A stretch of 64,000 bases of DNA from Paralvinella palmiformis (lineage: Eukaryota > Annelida > Polychaeta > Terebellida > Alvinellidae). The first letter of the stretch is position 1, and every line of letters starts with the position of its first letter. Below the pieces are notes generated by a model. That model searched no databases. It saw nothing but the letters and a program-made list of their open reading frames with translations, and was not told the origin of the DNA. Both the position numbers and the translations under genes were made by a program. Of this stretch, positions 32,150 to 43,763 are shown piece by piece. Where the stretch lies: NCBI GenBank assembly GCA_025642065.1, contig JAODUP010000426.1, positions 205,001-269,000 on the forward strand, read 5' to 3'.

Positions 32150-34960
32150 AAGTATTTGAGACGAGGAGTTGTAGATAAAAGACACACCTTGTTTCCACGC
32201 ATAAACTAACTTTATCAAATATGTTTTGAGTACTATCGCAATCAGCGCAAACATTTTACAGGTAAGTGAGCTATTACCCTTTGTTAAATATAGCTCATGT
32301 AGTCTCACTTGGCAGAATGCACATCCATTTGTTCCAAATATGAAGTAAACTGTAAAGAGGTAAACTTTGATAAAAAGTGGATGTAGCACGTTCCACGTAC
32401 AAAAGATCTGCTGGACGGGTGATACAAATTTTCTGGATATCACGATTATATTTGAAGGTATTATCAAATGAATGAGGCAGTCTATTATTGGCGAAATCGT
32501 ACATGAATAACGAGGATTGATATTCATACAAGTTTTTTAGCTTCAAAATATTGGATTGCTTAAACAGAGGGTTCAGTATAACTATTATATTTTGCTTTAT
32601 TTATTGTACGAATTGCTTGTTTTTGTAGTAATTTTGTTTTATGTACGACTGATTGGCAATCCCTACCCCATGCTAAAATACCATATATGAGGTGTAGTTG
32701 AATGAGTGCAAAACACAGTGTCCTTAGGCTTTTAACTAGTAAAATATGTTAAACTTGTTTGATGGAAAACAAGACACGAAATATTTTGTTGTTAATGTAT
32801 CTTAAATGGTATTTCCATGTCAGATGTTCATTTAGTAAGAAACCCCAAAACTTAGTCAATTTTTATTTTAACTGCGAACCAATTATTTGTAATCTCGTGT
32901 TATTTATTTCAATATTTAGTCCTGTGAAGTTGCAATGAGAGTGTTGGGCTCGTATAATGATGTACTTTGTTCTTGTAGCATTAAGTGATAACTGGTTTGC
33001 ACAAAACCTTTCATACAGGGAATACATTGATATGTCTCTCTAAAAAGCTCAGACAATATATTACTATGTATTGAGTAAGGAATATCACTTACATTATATA
33101 CGTTATAAGAGAGGCCTTAGAATGTATTCACAATTCCCCGTAGTCCATAAAGGGTAAGTTTATTTAATAATGTTTTATGATTTATTACATCAAAGGCTTT
33201 TGAAAGGTCACAAAAGATTGATAAAGTGTGTTCTTTTGGTTGATTATTGTTTGCTTCTGCATATTGATTAAGCAGATGTAAAATTGGATGTTTTGGTGAA
33301 TGCTTAGTTCTAAACTAACATATTGATGTTTATAAAGTATATCACTACAATCTAGAAAAGATTTGACTTTATCATACATCATTTTTTCAAATATTTTTGA
33401 AAAGGATGATAGTAAACTAATTGGTCACTAATTGTTTCTGATTGTGATGACTTTTAGTGGTGTTGGTACTAAACCTATTAGAAAGGACTGATTGATTATA
33501 TGTGTAATTGGCTGATGAATTAAGTTTATTATTTCTTTAAGTAATTTTGTAGATATATCATCATGTCCGCTACTGAATTTGGGTTTCAGTTTATTTGTAG
33601 CATCGGTAACTTGAGCGGATTCAATTGGTTTCAGGATCCTACTATTAATATTATTTTTTTTCAGGTATTATGTATATTTTTTCTTTGTTTTAGATACATT
33701 TTCAGAAGTTTGCATTTCTATTTTATAAAGTAATTGTTAAATTATTCTGCAATCTTTGATCTTTCAGTAATATTTTGGATATTAATGCAAAATGAATGTT
33801 GATAAGTTGATTTGTCATTTAATTAACCTATTGTTTGTTTGAGTATAGTCCAGTGTTTCTTCATTTTAAATTTATTTTCATTTAGCATATTTTATATAAT
33901 AATCTATTTTCAATGTCCTTTTCAATTTGTTACAGATATTAATGTAAGTCTTGTATAGTTCAATGTTATATAAACTTGGCTTCTTTAATTTATTTTTCAG
34001 TAGTTTAGTTTTGGTTCTTGGGAAACCAAGAGACCAAGAAGTACCCATGATTCTTGTTGAATATATTTTCTATTTGGCTTAATTGATTGATGGGGAAATT
34101 CCGATTCAAATGCCTCCTTGTACAGAATTATAAAGGCATTAAAGGCATTATTTGGACACTCAAATTCCATAACGTTATCAAAATTCAGTTGGTATAAAAG
34201 TTGTTTAAATTTTGCAAGATTAGTTTCGTAAGATACTCTTCTCATATCTGATGATTGAGAAGAGTTGTACTTTTAATTTTTTATGAAGTGAAATGTTCCT
34301 AAATGATCTGTTATGTCCGAAATTATAATACCTGAGGAACATCTGTTTGTATCCCTATTGTCATTGATATAAACATAGTCAATTAAAGTTACAGTTGATG
34401 GGATTAATCTAGTTGATTTATGAATAAGGGACACAAAACCTCGAGAGAAGACGTTATCGAGATAGTCATTTGTTTTTCTGTGTATGCCATACTTTAAAAC
34501 ATCAATGTTAAAATCGTCCATTATAATTGATGATTTACGCTCACAATTTATTATGTCCATTGTATCAAATAGATGTGTAGAAATAAAAATTTCAATGTTT
34601 GCTCTTGGGTGGGGTGTTTGGATGATACATAATTCCCACTATGCTAATTTTGACAGAAGTTGAGATTACTCCGATAAATAAATATTTATAAACGGGTTGA
34701 ACAAATACACTCAAATCATGACACACTTTGAAATTAATACTAAATTTGATAAAAATCCCAATCTTAAAATAATGATTCTTAATAAATGAAAATATCTACA
34801 AGCATTATTTACATCCTTTGTCATGTCACTAAATTGATCAGGATCGTAATAGTTACCAGTAGAAGATATCCCATAAAAAGGTCAGTCTATGTCTTTATCA
34901 GGATTTGTTGATTCATACAGTGATGAGTTATATATCTCATCATCCATAACCTAGTCTAAT
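32150..34960 (-). mobile_element. CR1/L2-like LINE copy A: endonuclease to C-terminus, decayed
   Basis: Minus strand, read from high to low coordinates. APE-type endonuclease end at 34560-34273 (MDDFNIDVLKYGIHRKTND, STRLIPSTVTLIDYVYIND, SDITDHLGTFHF). Linker at 34245-33997 (NLAKFKQLLYQLNFDNVMEF). RT N-terminus near 33382 (MMYDKVKSFLDCSDILY). Motif A at about 33210 (CDLSKAFDVINHKTLL). Thumb region near 32690-32600 (HLIYGILAWGRDCQSV) and C-terminus at 32546-32295 (YEYQSSLFMYDFANNRLPHSF). Many stops and indels. The order matches a near full-length ORF2, so this element is older than copy B but longer. Confidence 0.8.
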
Positions 34961-35178
34961 TAAATGTTACCTGCCATCCAAAATCAGGCCACATTCTATC
35001 ACCTCTCCCACCTCTCCCACAATCAACGTGTTTCCATATATAATTACAAATTGACATAAAATCCCGTTTAGGAATAATGTATACAATGTAAAACATATTT
35101 ACAATATTTAACAGAATGTTGTGACATAATGATGTTAAACAGGAATGTATAATGTACTTTAACATAACTTATCACAAG

Positions 35179-35232
<54 letters not shown>

Positions 35233-35399
35233 GTATTTCTTTAATATTTAAATGACCTTAAGGAAATAACATACTTAGATTATACAACATCCCAAATAAT
35301 CACTGAGAAATTAAACTTATCCATGTATATAACTAACATGAGTATCTCATGTTATTTTGAACATGTTTCTTTAATTAGTGAATTTTGAGGACTTTTCAA
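34961..35399. other. No gene; (TA)n at 35183-35229
   Basis: AT-rich DNA between two minus-strand LINE fragments, containing a 47-bp TA run. A 69-codon minus frame (34956-35165) with a GRGGRGD stretch is unassigned. Confidence 0.5.
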
Positions 35400-35880
35400 T
35401 ACTTGAGGTATAATTGTTTTGTCATTAGTCCTATCTGTTAGGCTATTTATTGTTTTCCGGGTATAACAAATTTTCTTTGCGATGTTTTTTTAGTTTATTG
35501 TAAATATTTATGTATAGTTTTTGTATGTTTCATTAGTACGTATCTTTCTTACGCATTCGTGAAATAATTTTGTGCATGTTCGTGATGATGTTAATAGGCC
35601 CCGGGTCATCCACGGGTCCCTTATGATACATTTATGTGGAATGTAACCTGTTTCAGTGGTACATATAAGTCAGTTATTGTATTTAATTTATTTGTAAAAT
35701 CCTTGACTACCTCATTAACATCCATATCATTTAGATGTCCCCAGTTTCCCTGTTCAATAGCAGAAGAGATACGTTGAACAGTTTCATTTGTAAAATTTCT
35801 ATGTGCAAATGTAAGTGATTCTCGAGATTTTGGTTTAGTTCCTTTATGTGAAATTGAGCAAAAAACTTACAAATTGTCAG
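35400..35880 (-). mobile_element. CR1-like LINE fragment C: endonuclease-RT linker
   Basis: Minus-strand frames read EQGNWGHLNDMDVNEVVKDF, ITDLYVPLKQVTF, PWMTRGLLTSSRTCTKLFHE and TYKNYINIYNKLKKHRKENL, in the order and spacing of the linker between endonuclease and RT in CR1-type ORF2. It differs from the same region of copy A (34245-33997), so it is a separate element. Frameshifts are present. Confidence 0.65.
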
Positions 35881-36159
35881 AAGTATTTGTACTTATTATT
35901 ATAATTTTTAGCTTTCATAAGAATATTGTCATAGGAACTGTGCTATGGAATCGTTATTTTCCGATTCCATTAATTGATTAAAGAATCTATTGCATTTAAT
36001 AGTCACAGAAATACAACAGATTTATCAGTTTTGTTAGCAGAAATAAGAACTATTATTTATTTTAAAATTTGTTTCATAAGTGATTTTTGCGATAGTGCAC
36101 ATTGGGCTAAACAAATCCAACGATTTTGTGGGGAAATTACATACCCGACTTATGTATCG
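35881..36159. other. No gene recognised
   Basis: AT-rich DNA. A 69-codon plus frame at 35974-36183 runs into the SINE and is not supported. Confidence 0.45.
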
Positions 36160-36475
36160 AGCCGTGATAGCACAGTTAGTTAGAGCGTAGGACTCATAGC
36201 CGAAGGGTCACGGGTTCGAATCTCCTGGAGCTGCAATGTTGTCATGTGGCGACTGGTTTACTCATTCATAAAAATGAGTACCTAACAGGACGCGATGGCT
36301 ATGTGTTTGAGTAACGCTTTTCGCCTATAATTGCAGCATGCGTTATATGCTCCCTTGGGAGTTGAGATTGTGCTGGGTGTAAACAGGTCTGAGTCAGGGA
36401 TAATAATACTGTACAGGGCATCAGAACAGGGTTAGCTGGTTCTGGCTCTATATAAACATGCGTTATTAAAAAAAA
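36160..36475 (+). mobile_element. tRNA-derived SINE, family 1, full-length copy
   Basis: A 5' tRNA-like head has an A box at 36168-36186 (tagcacagttagttagagc) and a B box at 36213-36223 (ggttcgaatct). CAT in the anticodon position (ggactcatagcc) suggests a tRNA-Met-like ancestor. The body (ctaacaggacgcgatggcta ... gtctgagtcagggataataa) and tail (cagaacagggttagctggtt, ctggctctatataaacatg) follow, ending in a short A run. The tail resembles the 3' ends of LINE fragments near 3.04 and 45.5 kb, suggesting that such a LINE mobilised it. A 5'-truncated copy lies at 46655-46850. It is not a functional tRNA gene because the acceptor stem does not close. Confidence 0.85.
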
Positions 36476-36849
36476 GTCCTTGTCGTTAGAACATATCCTA
36501 AATTAGTGACAAATATTTCAAAAATAAGATTTGTATAGAAATGTGTCTTAAATACGACATTGTGTTTGCATTTTATTTCATATGACATTCTATGACACTC
36601 TATGACATTTTATGAAGAATAAATAATTGCGAATTAAAATATAAATGAAACGTTATATATTTCTTCATTAAAATCATTCCCCTATTAATATCAAATAATC
36701 TCAAGATAATATATCCAGTTTAAATTGTTTTTAGATTGCCTCAATTCATTCAGCTATTACATATGTTGAACCTGTTAATAAATAAAGTGTATCTTGCCCA
36801 AACAGAATGTGTACAACTCGGGCCTTATCCTAAAGTAAGTTGGATTTCA
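36476..36849. other. No gene recognised
   Basis: AT-rich DNA with a small run of tgacattctatgacactcta-type repeats near 36585-36615. Confidence 0.5.
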
Positions 36850-37590
36850 GCAATCTGGCAACAAATATTTCAATCACTTCAGATACAAAACTAACATCGA
36901 ACACCGATCAATATTCTTGAAATGAGCCGGATTCAGCAAGGATTTCTTGACTAAAGGTGTGACCTTGGCCTTCTTCATAGATTCAGGAAAGAATCCCGAT
37001 GACATAGATATGATGACAAATCTGGTGATGACTGGTGCGAGCTCCTGTTTGCATTGTTCCAGCATTGTTTCAGCAACCAAGTTGGAATTGGGTCAGTTGA
37101 ACGGAATGCTCCAGAAGAGGACGACATGATTTTAGTAATGGATGACTCTGACATTGGTCGAAACCCAAAGAATCCCATTAGAGAGTCTATGTCATGTTCA
37201 GCCATGGAAGTTATCTCAGGAGAATTGTACAATTGTTTTTCCAAATCCAAACAGATGCGACATATTTTCTAAACAATGTGTTCATTGAACGATGTTACTA
37301 GAAACTCAGATAGAAAATCCGGAATTATCTCATCATTCTTGTGGCAAACTTTACCCATGAACAAAAAAATACTTTTTGCCAGAATATTTCTATTGTAGCC
37401 AGACATGGGACCAATTCCATTTTGTAAATTCCAATTCCATATCAAATTTATCAATTCCAAATTTATCAATTCCAATTCCATTGTTTTAAATAAGCAATTC
37501 AAATTCCTGAATTGAATTGACCACACATCTGATTGTAGTATGATCATTTTAGTTTCCCTGTATAAGTCTTTATGGACAGTCAATTGGGGT
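36850..37590 (-). mobile_element. CR1-like LINE fragment D: RT N-terminal region
   Basis: Minus strand. 37370-37269 reads GKVCHKNDEIIPDFLSEF and TSFNEHIV. 37250-36975 has GFRPMSESSITKIMSSSS and FRSTDPIPTWLLKQC. The other frame continues with AETMLEQCKQELAPVITRFV, SSGFFPESMKKAKVTPLVKK (37080-36874). This is the block just before RT motif A in CR1/L2 ORF2 (the DPIPTWLLK signature). At least one frameshift lies in the overlap of the two frames. A hAT-type MITE sits inside or beside it at 37400-37531. Confidence 0.75.
37400..37531. mobile_element. hAT-type MITE, 132 bp, 8-bp TSD
   Basis: Ends CAGACATGGGACCAATTC and, inverted, CAGATGTGTGGTCAATTC (13 of 18 match). Flanks attgtagc (37392-37399) and attgtagt (37532-37539) form an 8-bp target duplication with one mismatch. 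The interior is AATTCCAATTCCA-type repeats. A partial relative lies at 13334-13397. Confidence 0.8.
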
Positions 37591-38133
37591 GCGTAATCAT
37601 ATATCGTACTGATTGTCTAGATTCTCAAGTGTATATATTGAAGACTGCACAGTCTTAGACTGAGTGGTGTCTTCACGTAGTGTGCCCAAACATATCGCAC
37701 AAGTCTTACAGTATGTGACATTTCTCTTGGGAAGACCCTGTTTGTCAATCATTAAATCAATGTCTATGATCCCATGGACAGATATCAGATCAGAAATAGT
37801 AACACACTTCATAACAGTGTCATCTCGGCCACTGAACATCAGATCTGAAATTTGGCACAAATATTGACTGAGTAATGGTCAATTTAATTATACCGGTCAG
37901 CGATGGCGGCCATCTTGGATTTGCCAAAATGCCACCTGACGAAACTTTGCATACCCTCCGGAAATTATGACCTTAGGTCATAAGTAACTCATATCAACCG
38001 CCAAACATTATTCTGTACAACATTTCCACCTGAACTCGAATTTCCTCCTGACTATAACCTAAAGTTAACCTTGATAATATTATAGTAAATCAGTCAATAC
38101 ATTATGGAAAACGTTCTATACCTCATCTACATG

Positions 38134-38137
<4 letters not shown>
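37591..38137. other. Unassigned; 87-codon minus frame 37860-37597
   Basis: The minus frame contains DKQGLPKRNVTYCKTCAICL, with CxxC-like cysteines, but matches no family I can name. It may be part of a decayed element. The remainder (37870-38137) holds nothing I recognise. Confidence 0.3.

Positions 38138-38186
<49 letters not shown>
38138..38186. repeat. (TA)n microsatellite
   Basis: A 49-bp TA run close to the presumed 3' end of LINE E. Confidence 0.9.
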
Positions 38187-38187
<1 letters not shown>

Positions 38188-38389
38188 CGTAACAACATAG
38201 TATATACAATTTTGTACAATACATTTCAGTAGTAACAACAAAGTAGAAATACTGAAAAAGAGAGAAAAAGAACAGAACAATCATTCATCCATATAGACAT
38301 GGTTTAGCCAATAGACATCAAGTCAATCAATAACTGGATCTCTCTAAAATAGACAACAATAAAAACATTTATCGCTGATGAGATATAAT

Positions 38390-41300
38390 TCTTTTAGATT
38401 TCATTATAATGAAAATATGTTTGTAACATTGGAGTTTCAATTTCACGAATCTCCCTTTTATTAAAGTTTGACAATGACATCCTTCTATTTCCTGCAACGG
38501 CATACCTTGATGATTTACATAACAACGAACAAAAACGAGTACCCTTATTATTACTTTTACTGATGGAATCATAAAAAGATAAGAATCTAGACATTAGATC
38601 ACATTGGACACCATTGCCCTTCGACAAGATGTCTCAAAAGTCTCAATGTGTTCTAGGTGAAACATTCCATATTTTTTTAACACTTTTTTTCTCCAAGTAA
38701 CATATAGTCCATTTATATCAGGTGAACTCAGACGCCATAATGGAGATCCATAGAAACTAGTACAATATGTCCGGAACATAAATGAACGAATATCAGCTGT
38801 ACAAGACCCAAATTTAGTGATAACATAATTTGTCCTCCAGATAATATCACGTAAAAAATTATTACAAGAGACTTTGTTTACATTTTTCATTGCCAATAGG
38901 TGACAAGCGTATTTCTGAACCTGTAGTGTTTCTCCATTTAGATGTAATTGGTGCACGTCAATATATTGCTAATTTGGTGTTATACAGTATCAGATGTGTT
39001 TTTTGGTGAATTTAACATAACATCATATTCTTTACCACATTTCTCACATATACCTAACACTATTTGTGTGGCTACCTAAATAAATATCTCCGATGAAGCA
39101 TCCAGCCTCGGATTGTTTTAATCGACTAATTAGCTCATCCATATATATACATAATTGTATAGGTGATAATATTCCTCCCTGCTTTACTCCATTGGAAGTT
39201 GAAAATGGATTGCTATAATAGCCATTCCAGTTGATCGTGAAGGACTGCTTGGTTTACATAAATACCAGGAAACGACACGTAAGTGGACACCAACCGCGGT
39301 TTCTCAGCAGCCGCAATAGTTTTACATAGTTCACCCGATCAAAGGCTCGGGATGCGTCCAGTAATACAAGGAACATAGATGAGTTATTATTGATATAAGA
39401 GTCTGAAATTTCCTGTAGTGCAAATGTGCAATGGGTGGTAGAGTGCTTACCCTTAAAGGCATACTGGAAATCAGAATAAGTTATTACATACCTATGTTTC
39501 TCAAGTAATATATTATCAATTACTTTACCAATAACACTTCCAAAAGCAATTGTCTTGTAATTATTCCTGTCATTTACCGATGTTTTCTTGTTTTTCGCAA
39601 CCAGAGTTGACAATAACATATTTCTAGGAGACAAACTATGTCGCAGCATAATATTGAACAATTAAGTCAAATGAACAAATAGCTTATGACAACTGCAGAT
39701 TAACAAATTGTATGAAACAACTTCAACCCCATCTGCTTTATGAGGTTTCAACTATGAATGGCACTGCTGACATCGTCCGTGGTACAATGATGTGGTGATT
39801 TACTTGTTCCAGGATGATTAAATGTTACAATCCAACTCACTTAGGATGTTTTTCATATCTTGACTATTGTCAGATACACTGTTATACAAATCATTGTATT
39901 TATTTCAAAATATTGTACTAATTCCATCATTACCTTGAGCGCTCTCAACGATATTTGGCATGTTGCATCGATTATTGGTAAGACGTCTCATTTCATCCCA
40001 AAAATGACGTTTATCCAGACATTGTAATGCGTATGCCATTCTATCAAACCTAAGTATATCTTGGTCCACTTTTGGTAGTTTTTATTACTCGCTTATATTT
40101 AGCTTGGATCCTACGTTTGATGTCATATATAATACCGTGTCGGTGACAGCCATTATCATGCCAAATTCTGTGCCAGAAAACTGACTGTTCCTTAAATGGT
40201 TTGACATTATCATTTCACCCTGCAAATTCTTGTACGAGGAATACATTGAAATGTGACCTTAATGCATGATGCTATTATGGAGTTATAGTAGGTATCAATA
40301 TCACTATTTTGATCCTCACAGTACACATTTTTACAATACATAGCTTGAATTGGGATTTCTATGCCATCCAGTAAGTAACTCAATACATCTCTATATAATA
40401 AAATTTGACCAGGTATAGTCTTTCGCCAGGAAGAATTCCATAAGAAAACTCTTGGATATCATTAAAATATTCAGTACTTAATGTTATGTCCACTACAATT
40501 GGAATGTGATCTGATGGATTATCACCTTTGTGTATGGATTAATAACGATAAACGTCACTTGATAAATTTTCAGATATGATAAAATGATCTATTTAGATCT
40601 CGAACCTGTGAATTTATTAATATATGTGATTAATACTTCGTCATCAGTACAACTGGAACATAGTAACAAGCCTTTATTTTTCATATATTTTCCAAGGGCT
40701 ATAGTTGTAAATAGTTCTGACGAGTCATTTCTGTGTTTAGATCACTAGCAATAATAGTATGATATACATCTATGTAATTTGAACGAACATGACTTATTTT
40801 GGACAACACATCGATATAGACTTCTAAATTAGCTTCATCATTATCTGTATCACAAGGCGTATATATGTTAAACATAAGTGTTTTGACATTGTTAGGAAAA
40901 TCTCAGGGCATAGCACAACACCTATTGCTGTCAAGTGGTAGGTGTATAATTTTAAATTTCAGGTTTTTGCTATACATAAAAGGACAGCCACCATTTGGTC
41001 GACCTGACTGTAACACATTGGGATCCAAACTTGAAGTACCATACACCTGTACATCATTCATTGAATTTACCATTGATATGATATTATTTTCATAGTGCCA
41101 ATGCTCCTGCTCCAAAAGAATATCAACATTTTACAATCACTTATGCATGTAGTCTAGACGATTATCATTGTGATCTCTCCTATTCCAGAACGCTATGATA
41201 AGTTTTGATTTTGTAAGAGCCATATTAAACTATTGTTGTTGACCTAATTAAAGTGTGTATTTACATCATGGGCGTTTCTGACCCCCCGTTGTTGATAATA

Positions 41301-42240
41301 CCGTCTGACATGAACATCACGTGGACAAAATTGACCATCCAGTACTTTTGACAAATGTGATACTTTGATTTCAACCTTGAAGCTACAGTACATAATGTTA
41401 TCATTCTAGACACATTCTATGGATCTAACATCGACATTATTTACAAACATGTATTGTTTGATATCGTCGCTGTGAGTATCTTTCACCACACTATAAACAA
41501 AGATATCCCTACTTGGTTCTCCTGCTCCCCAGAAAGTACCAGACTGATGCGTTCGTTACACTGCCACTTAGTTTGGATGATGTCTCGTACACTGTTGGCA
41601 TTGGTAACGATATCCATCGTTATATCCACTCGGTATGTCCGATACTATGGATGTCATCGAGCCATAACGATGAAGAACATTGGGAATCGTCCGGAGCGAT
41701 TGACGCTGAAACCCCATACCGGCAACATTAGATTGTTGGTCAACATTACTGACACTACGCTGATGGCTCCCAAAACTTGTTGGTTTAGTTGCTTGTGCTA
41801 TTACCTGATTAGATTCAGATGTGACATGTAAACCTGGATCCGTGTTGAATGTACGGGCCAGTATCTTAGGTATCTCAGACATGGAATCATTCAAGTTGTG
41901 TTTGGCCACTGATGCGTAAGATCTGTAGTTCTTGACTTTCTCTTCAATCAGAATTGTTCTTCCGGTGTTTTCTGACACAGCGTCTTCTGCTGCTTTCATC
42001 CGTAGTTCTAATTTACGTATCCTATCACACATACTTAGAGCATTCGTTGCAGCTTTGGGAGTCGATTGAGTTCAACAACGTCTACAGCAAAATGTGGCAG
42101 CTTATCTTGTTCATCCAGTTTGCTAATAATATAATTTACCACTGGATATAATATCATTTACCACTGCATCTAGTTCGGATGTGACGGATCCATCACGTTG
42201 TCTTATATATTTTGGTAGAATAGTCTTATCATGGACATTT
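38390..42240 (-). mobile_element. Non-LTR retrotransposon E with ORF1, endonuclease and RT, decayed
   Basis: Minus strand. ORF1-like frame at 42032-41568 (EEKVKNYRSYASVAKHNLND; long polar N-terminus, with related sequence up to about 42240: KLDEQDKLPHFAVDVVELN). Endonuclease start at 41223 (MALTKSKLIIAFWNRRDHND) and 41115-40903 (LEQEHWHYENNIIS, GRPNGGCPFMY). RT at 39661-39254 (FKGKHSTTHCTFALQEISDS, LLDASRAFDRVNYVKLLRLL, motif A). C-terminus at 38956-38594 (LNGETLQVQKYACHLLAM, RSFMFRTYCTSFYGSPLWRL) and 38627-38394. The THCTFALQE ... LLDASRAFD pattern recalls Daphne/CR1-related elements, a tentative assignment. Order and span (about 3.85 kb) suggest a nearly complete copy broken by frameshifts and stops. 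Confidence 0.8.
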
Positions 42241-42548
42241 TAAGTCTTTGTTATGTGCTGTGAATATTATTGTACTATGGTTACAATGTTGAATACCACA
42301 CTTTACTATCATTTATAAAGTAGCAATGACGGACGATTAGCATATAGTTATAATCTGATTTTCAGTTTTCGAATACAATTTTTCAACAGTGCCGGTTTTT
42401 TCGGTGTCGAAGCAGAGTTAAACGGTACGCAGAAGTTAATTTTTGGCATGATTATAACAAATCCGGAACATTGACGTTTAAGGTTAAAATGGCGGGATTA
42501 TCACGGTATTATCACTCAGCGGACCCCCCATAAATCCCACAATGCAAA

Positions 42549-42991
42549 GCGCGGCTGGTTTGTTTTGGTTTTTGACGTCATCATGGTTTTTGGTTTTGTT
42601 GTTCGGGGAGAATCCCCAGACTGTCGCTTAATCAGCAGTTAAGCACCCGACACTTGCTGCCAACGGTCGCAGGTTCGAACCCCGTAAGAGGTCGAAACTT
42701 TTCCAGGGATTAATTTCTCGGCTCCCTACATCGTGGGTGGCTGACCACGTTAAATGGCGCTGCCGTCTCCACTGAATTATTTTAAATAAAGGGGGACGTT
42801 AAAAAACCTCTGAGGACGTAAAACACTCTGGCAGTGACCACCCTCACGGTATTTCGGCTCCATCTTTCCGTACTGCTCCCCTGTGAGTGGTGGGGGAGGA
42901 GGTTTCTCAACCATTGCAACATAGAGGCTGTGCTGATTAAGCGACAGCCTGGGGATTCTCCCCGAACAACAAAACCAACCTCTAGCCGCGC
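42549..42991 (+). mobile_element. tRNA-derived SINE, family 2, rebuilt as long fold-back
   Basis: The body from about 42638 to 42976 matches the SINE at 45679-46040: B box ggttcgaaccc at 42672-42682, ttttccagggattaatttct, aaataaagggggacgtta, gtgagtggtgggggagg. Instead of the tRNA 5' half with its A box, the left side (42592-42637) is an inverted copy of the 3' end (42931-42976): 46-nt arms with one mismatch as read. An outer pair gcgcggct/agccgcgc (42549-42556/42984-42991) extends the hairpin, and the left arm carries about 31 extra bases. Without an A box it should not be transcribed by Pol III from its own promoter. Confidence 0.85.
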
Positions 42992-43763
42992 CATGTTGAA
43001 TTTTGAACCAGTGGCGCCTCCAGCGACCGCAGGTATTGCTCAGATGAACATAAGCTCTCTGGTTGTCCACATGTGATCGTGTACGTGTGTGCGCATGGTT
43101 GAAATGAATTTCCAATACTAGTACTATATGTTACATGATCACATACTATTTTATTAATTAACACTTTAATTGTGCACATATCATAATGATAGACGAAGCT
43201 CTTAAACTGTAAATAAAGAATTAAGTGATTTCACAGCCCAGTCACTTAATTCATAGCCTACAATTTGCGATCACTTGACAGCTGATCAGAAAATAATATA
43301 TAAGGTAAAGGCATACAAACATACTTTCATCATGTCAGTTTATCATAGTCCATAAATGTTTATTTATTTGGATATATACATATAATGATATATACAGCTA
43401 TTATAACGCAACCGTAACACAATTCAGTACGAACTTCCCACCATATGGCATATATTCATCATGTCCTTTTATCATATATTAAATTTAAAAAATCATAAGT
43501 TCATTTAAAGTCTACACCTCAATAATATAGACCATGCAATATAGGCCTGCCCAGCTGAAAATATAGAATATACATGGAATATTAACAATGTTTATATTTG
43601 CGTTAACATATTAGAGATAGAGAAATTAGTACTTTCATACAATAAGTGGCATCAAATCTCTTGTGCCACAGGTTCATCTACAGTTACAATCAGTCATTTG
43701 TTATCAGATGGACAGAATAACCCAAATTGCTTCCAACTCTAAACAACCAGAAAAATATGACAT
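42992..43763. other. No gene recognised
   Basis: AT-rich DNA. The part just below 43764 may hold further decayed sequence of the THAP/P-like locus, but I cannot follow a frame. Confidence 0.4.

Noticed and set aside
36160..36235. Genuine tRNA-Met-like gene
   Set aside because: A and B boxes are present but the acceptor stem does not pair and the sequence continues into a repeated body; it is a SINE head.
37597..37860. Zinc-finger-like minus frame with CKTCAIC
   Set aside because: Two cysteine pairs at most, no second ligand set, and no family recognised; listed as unassigned.
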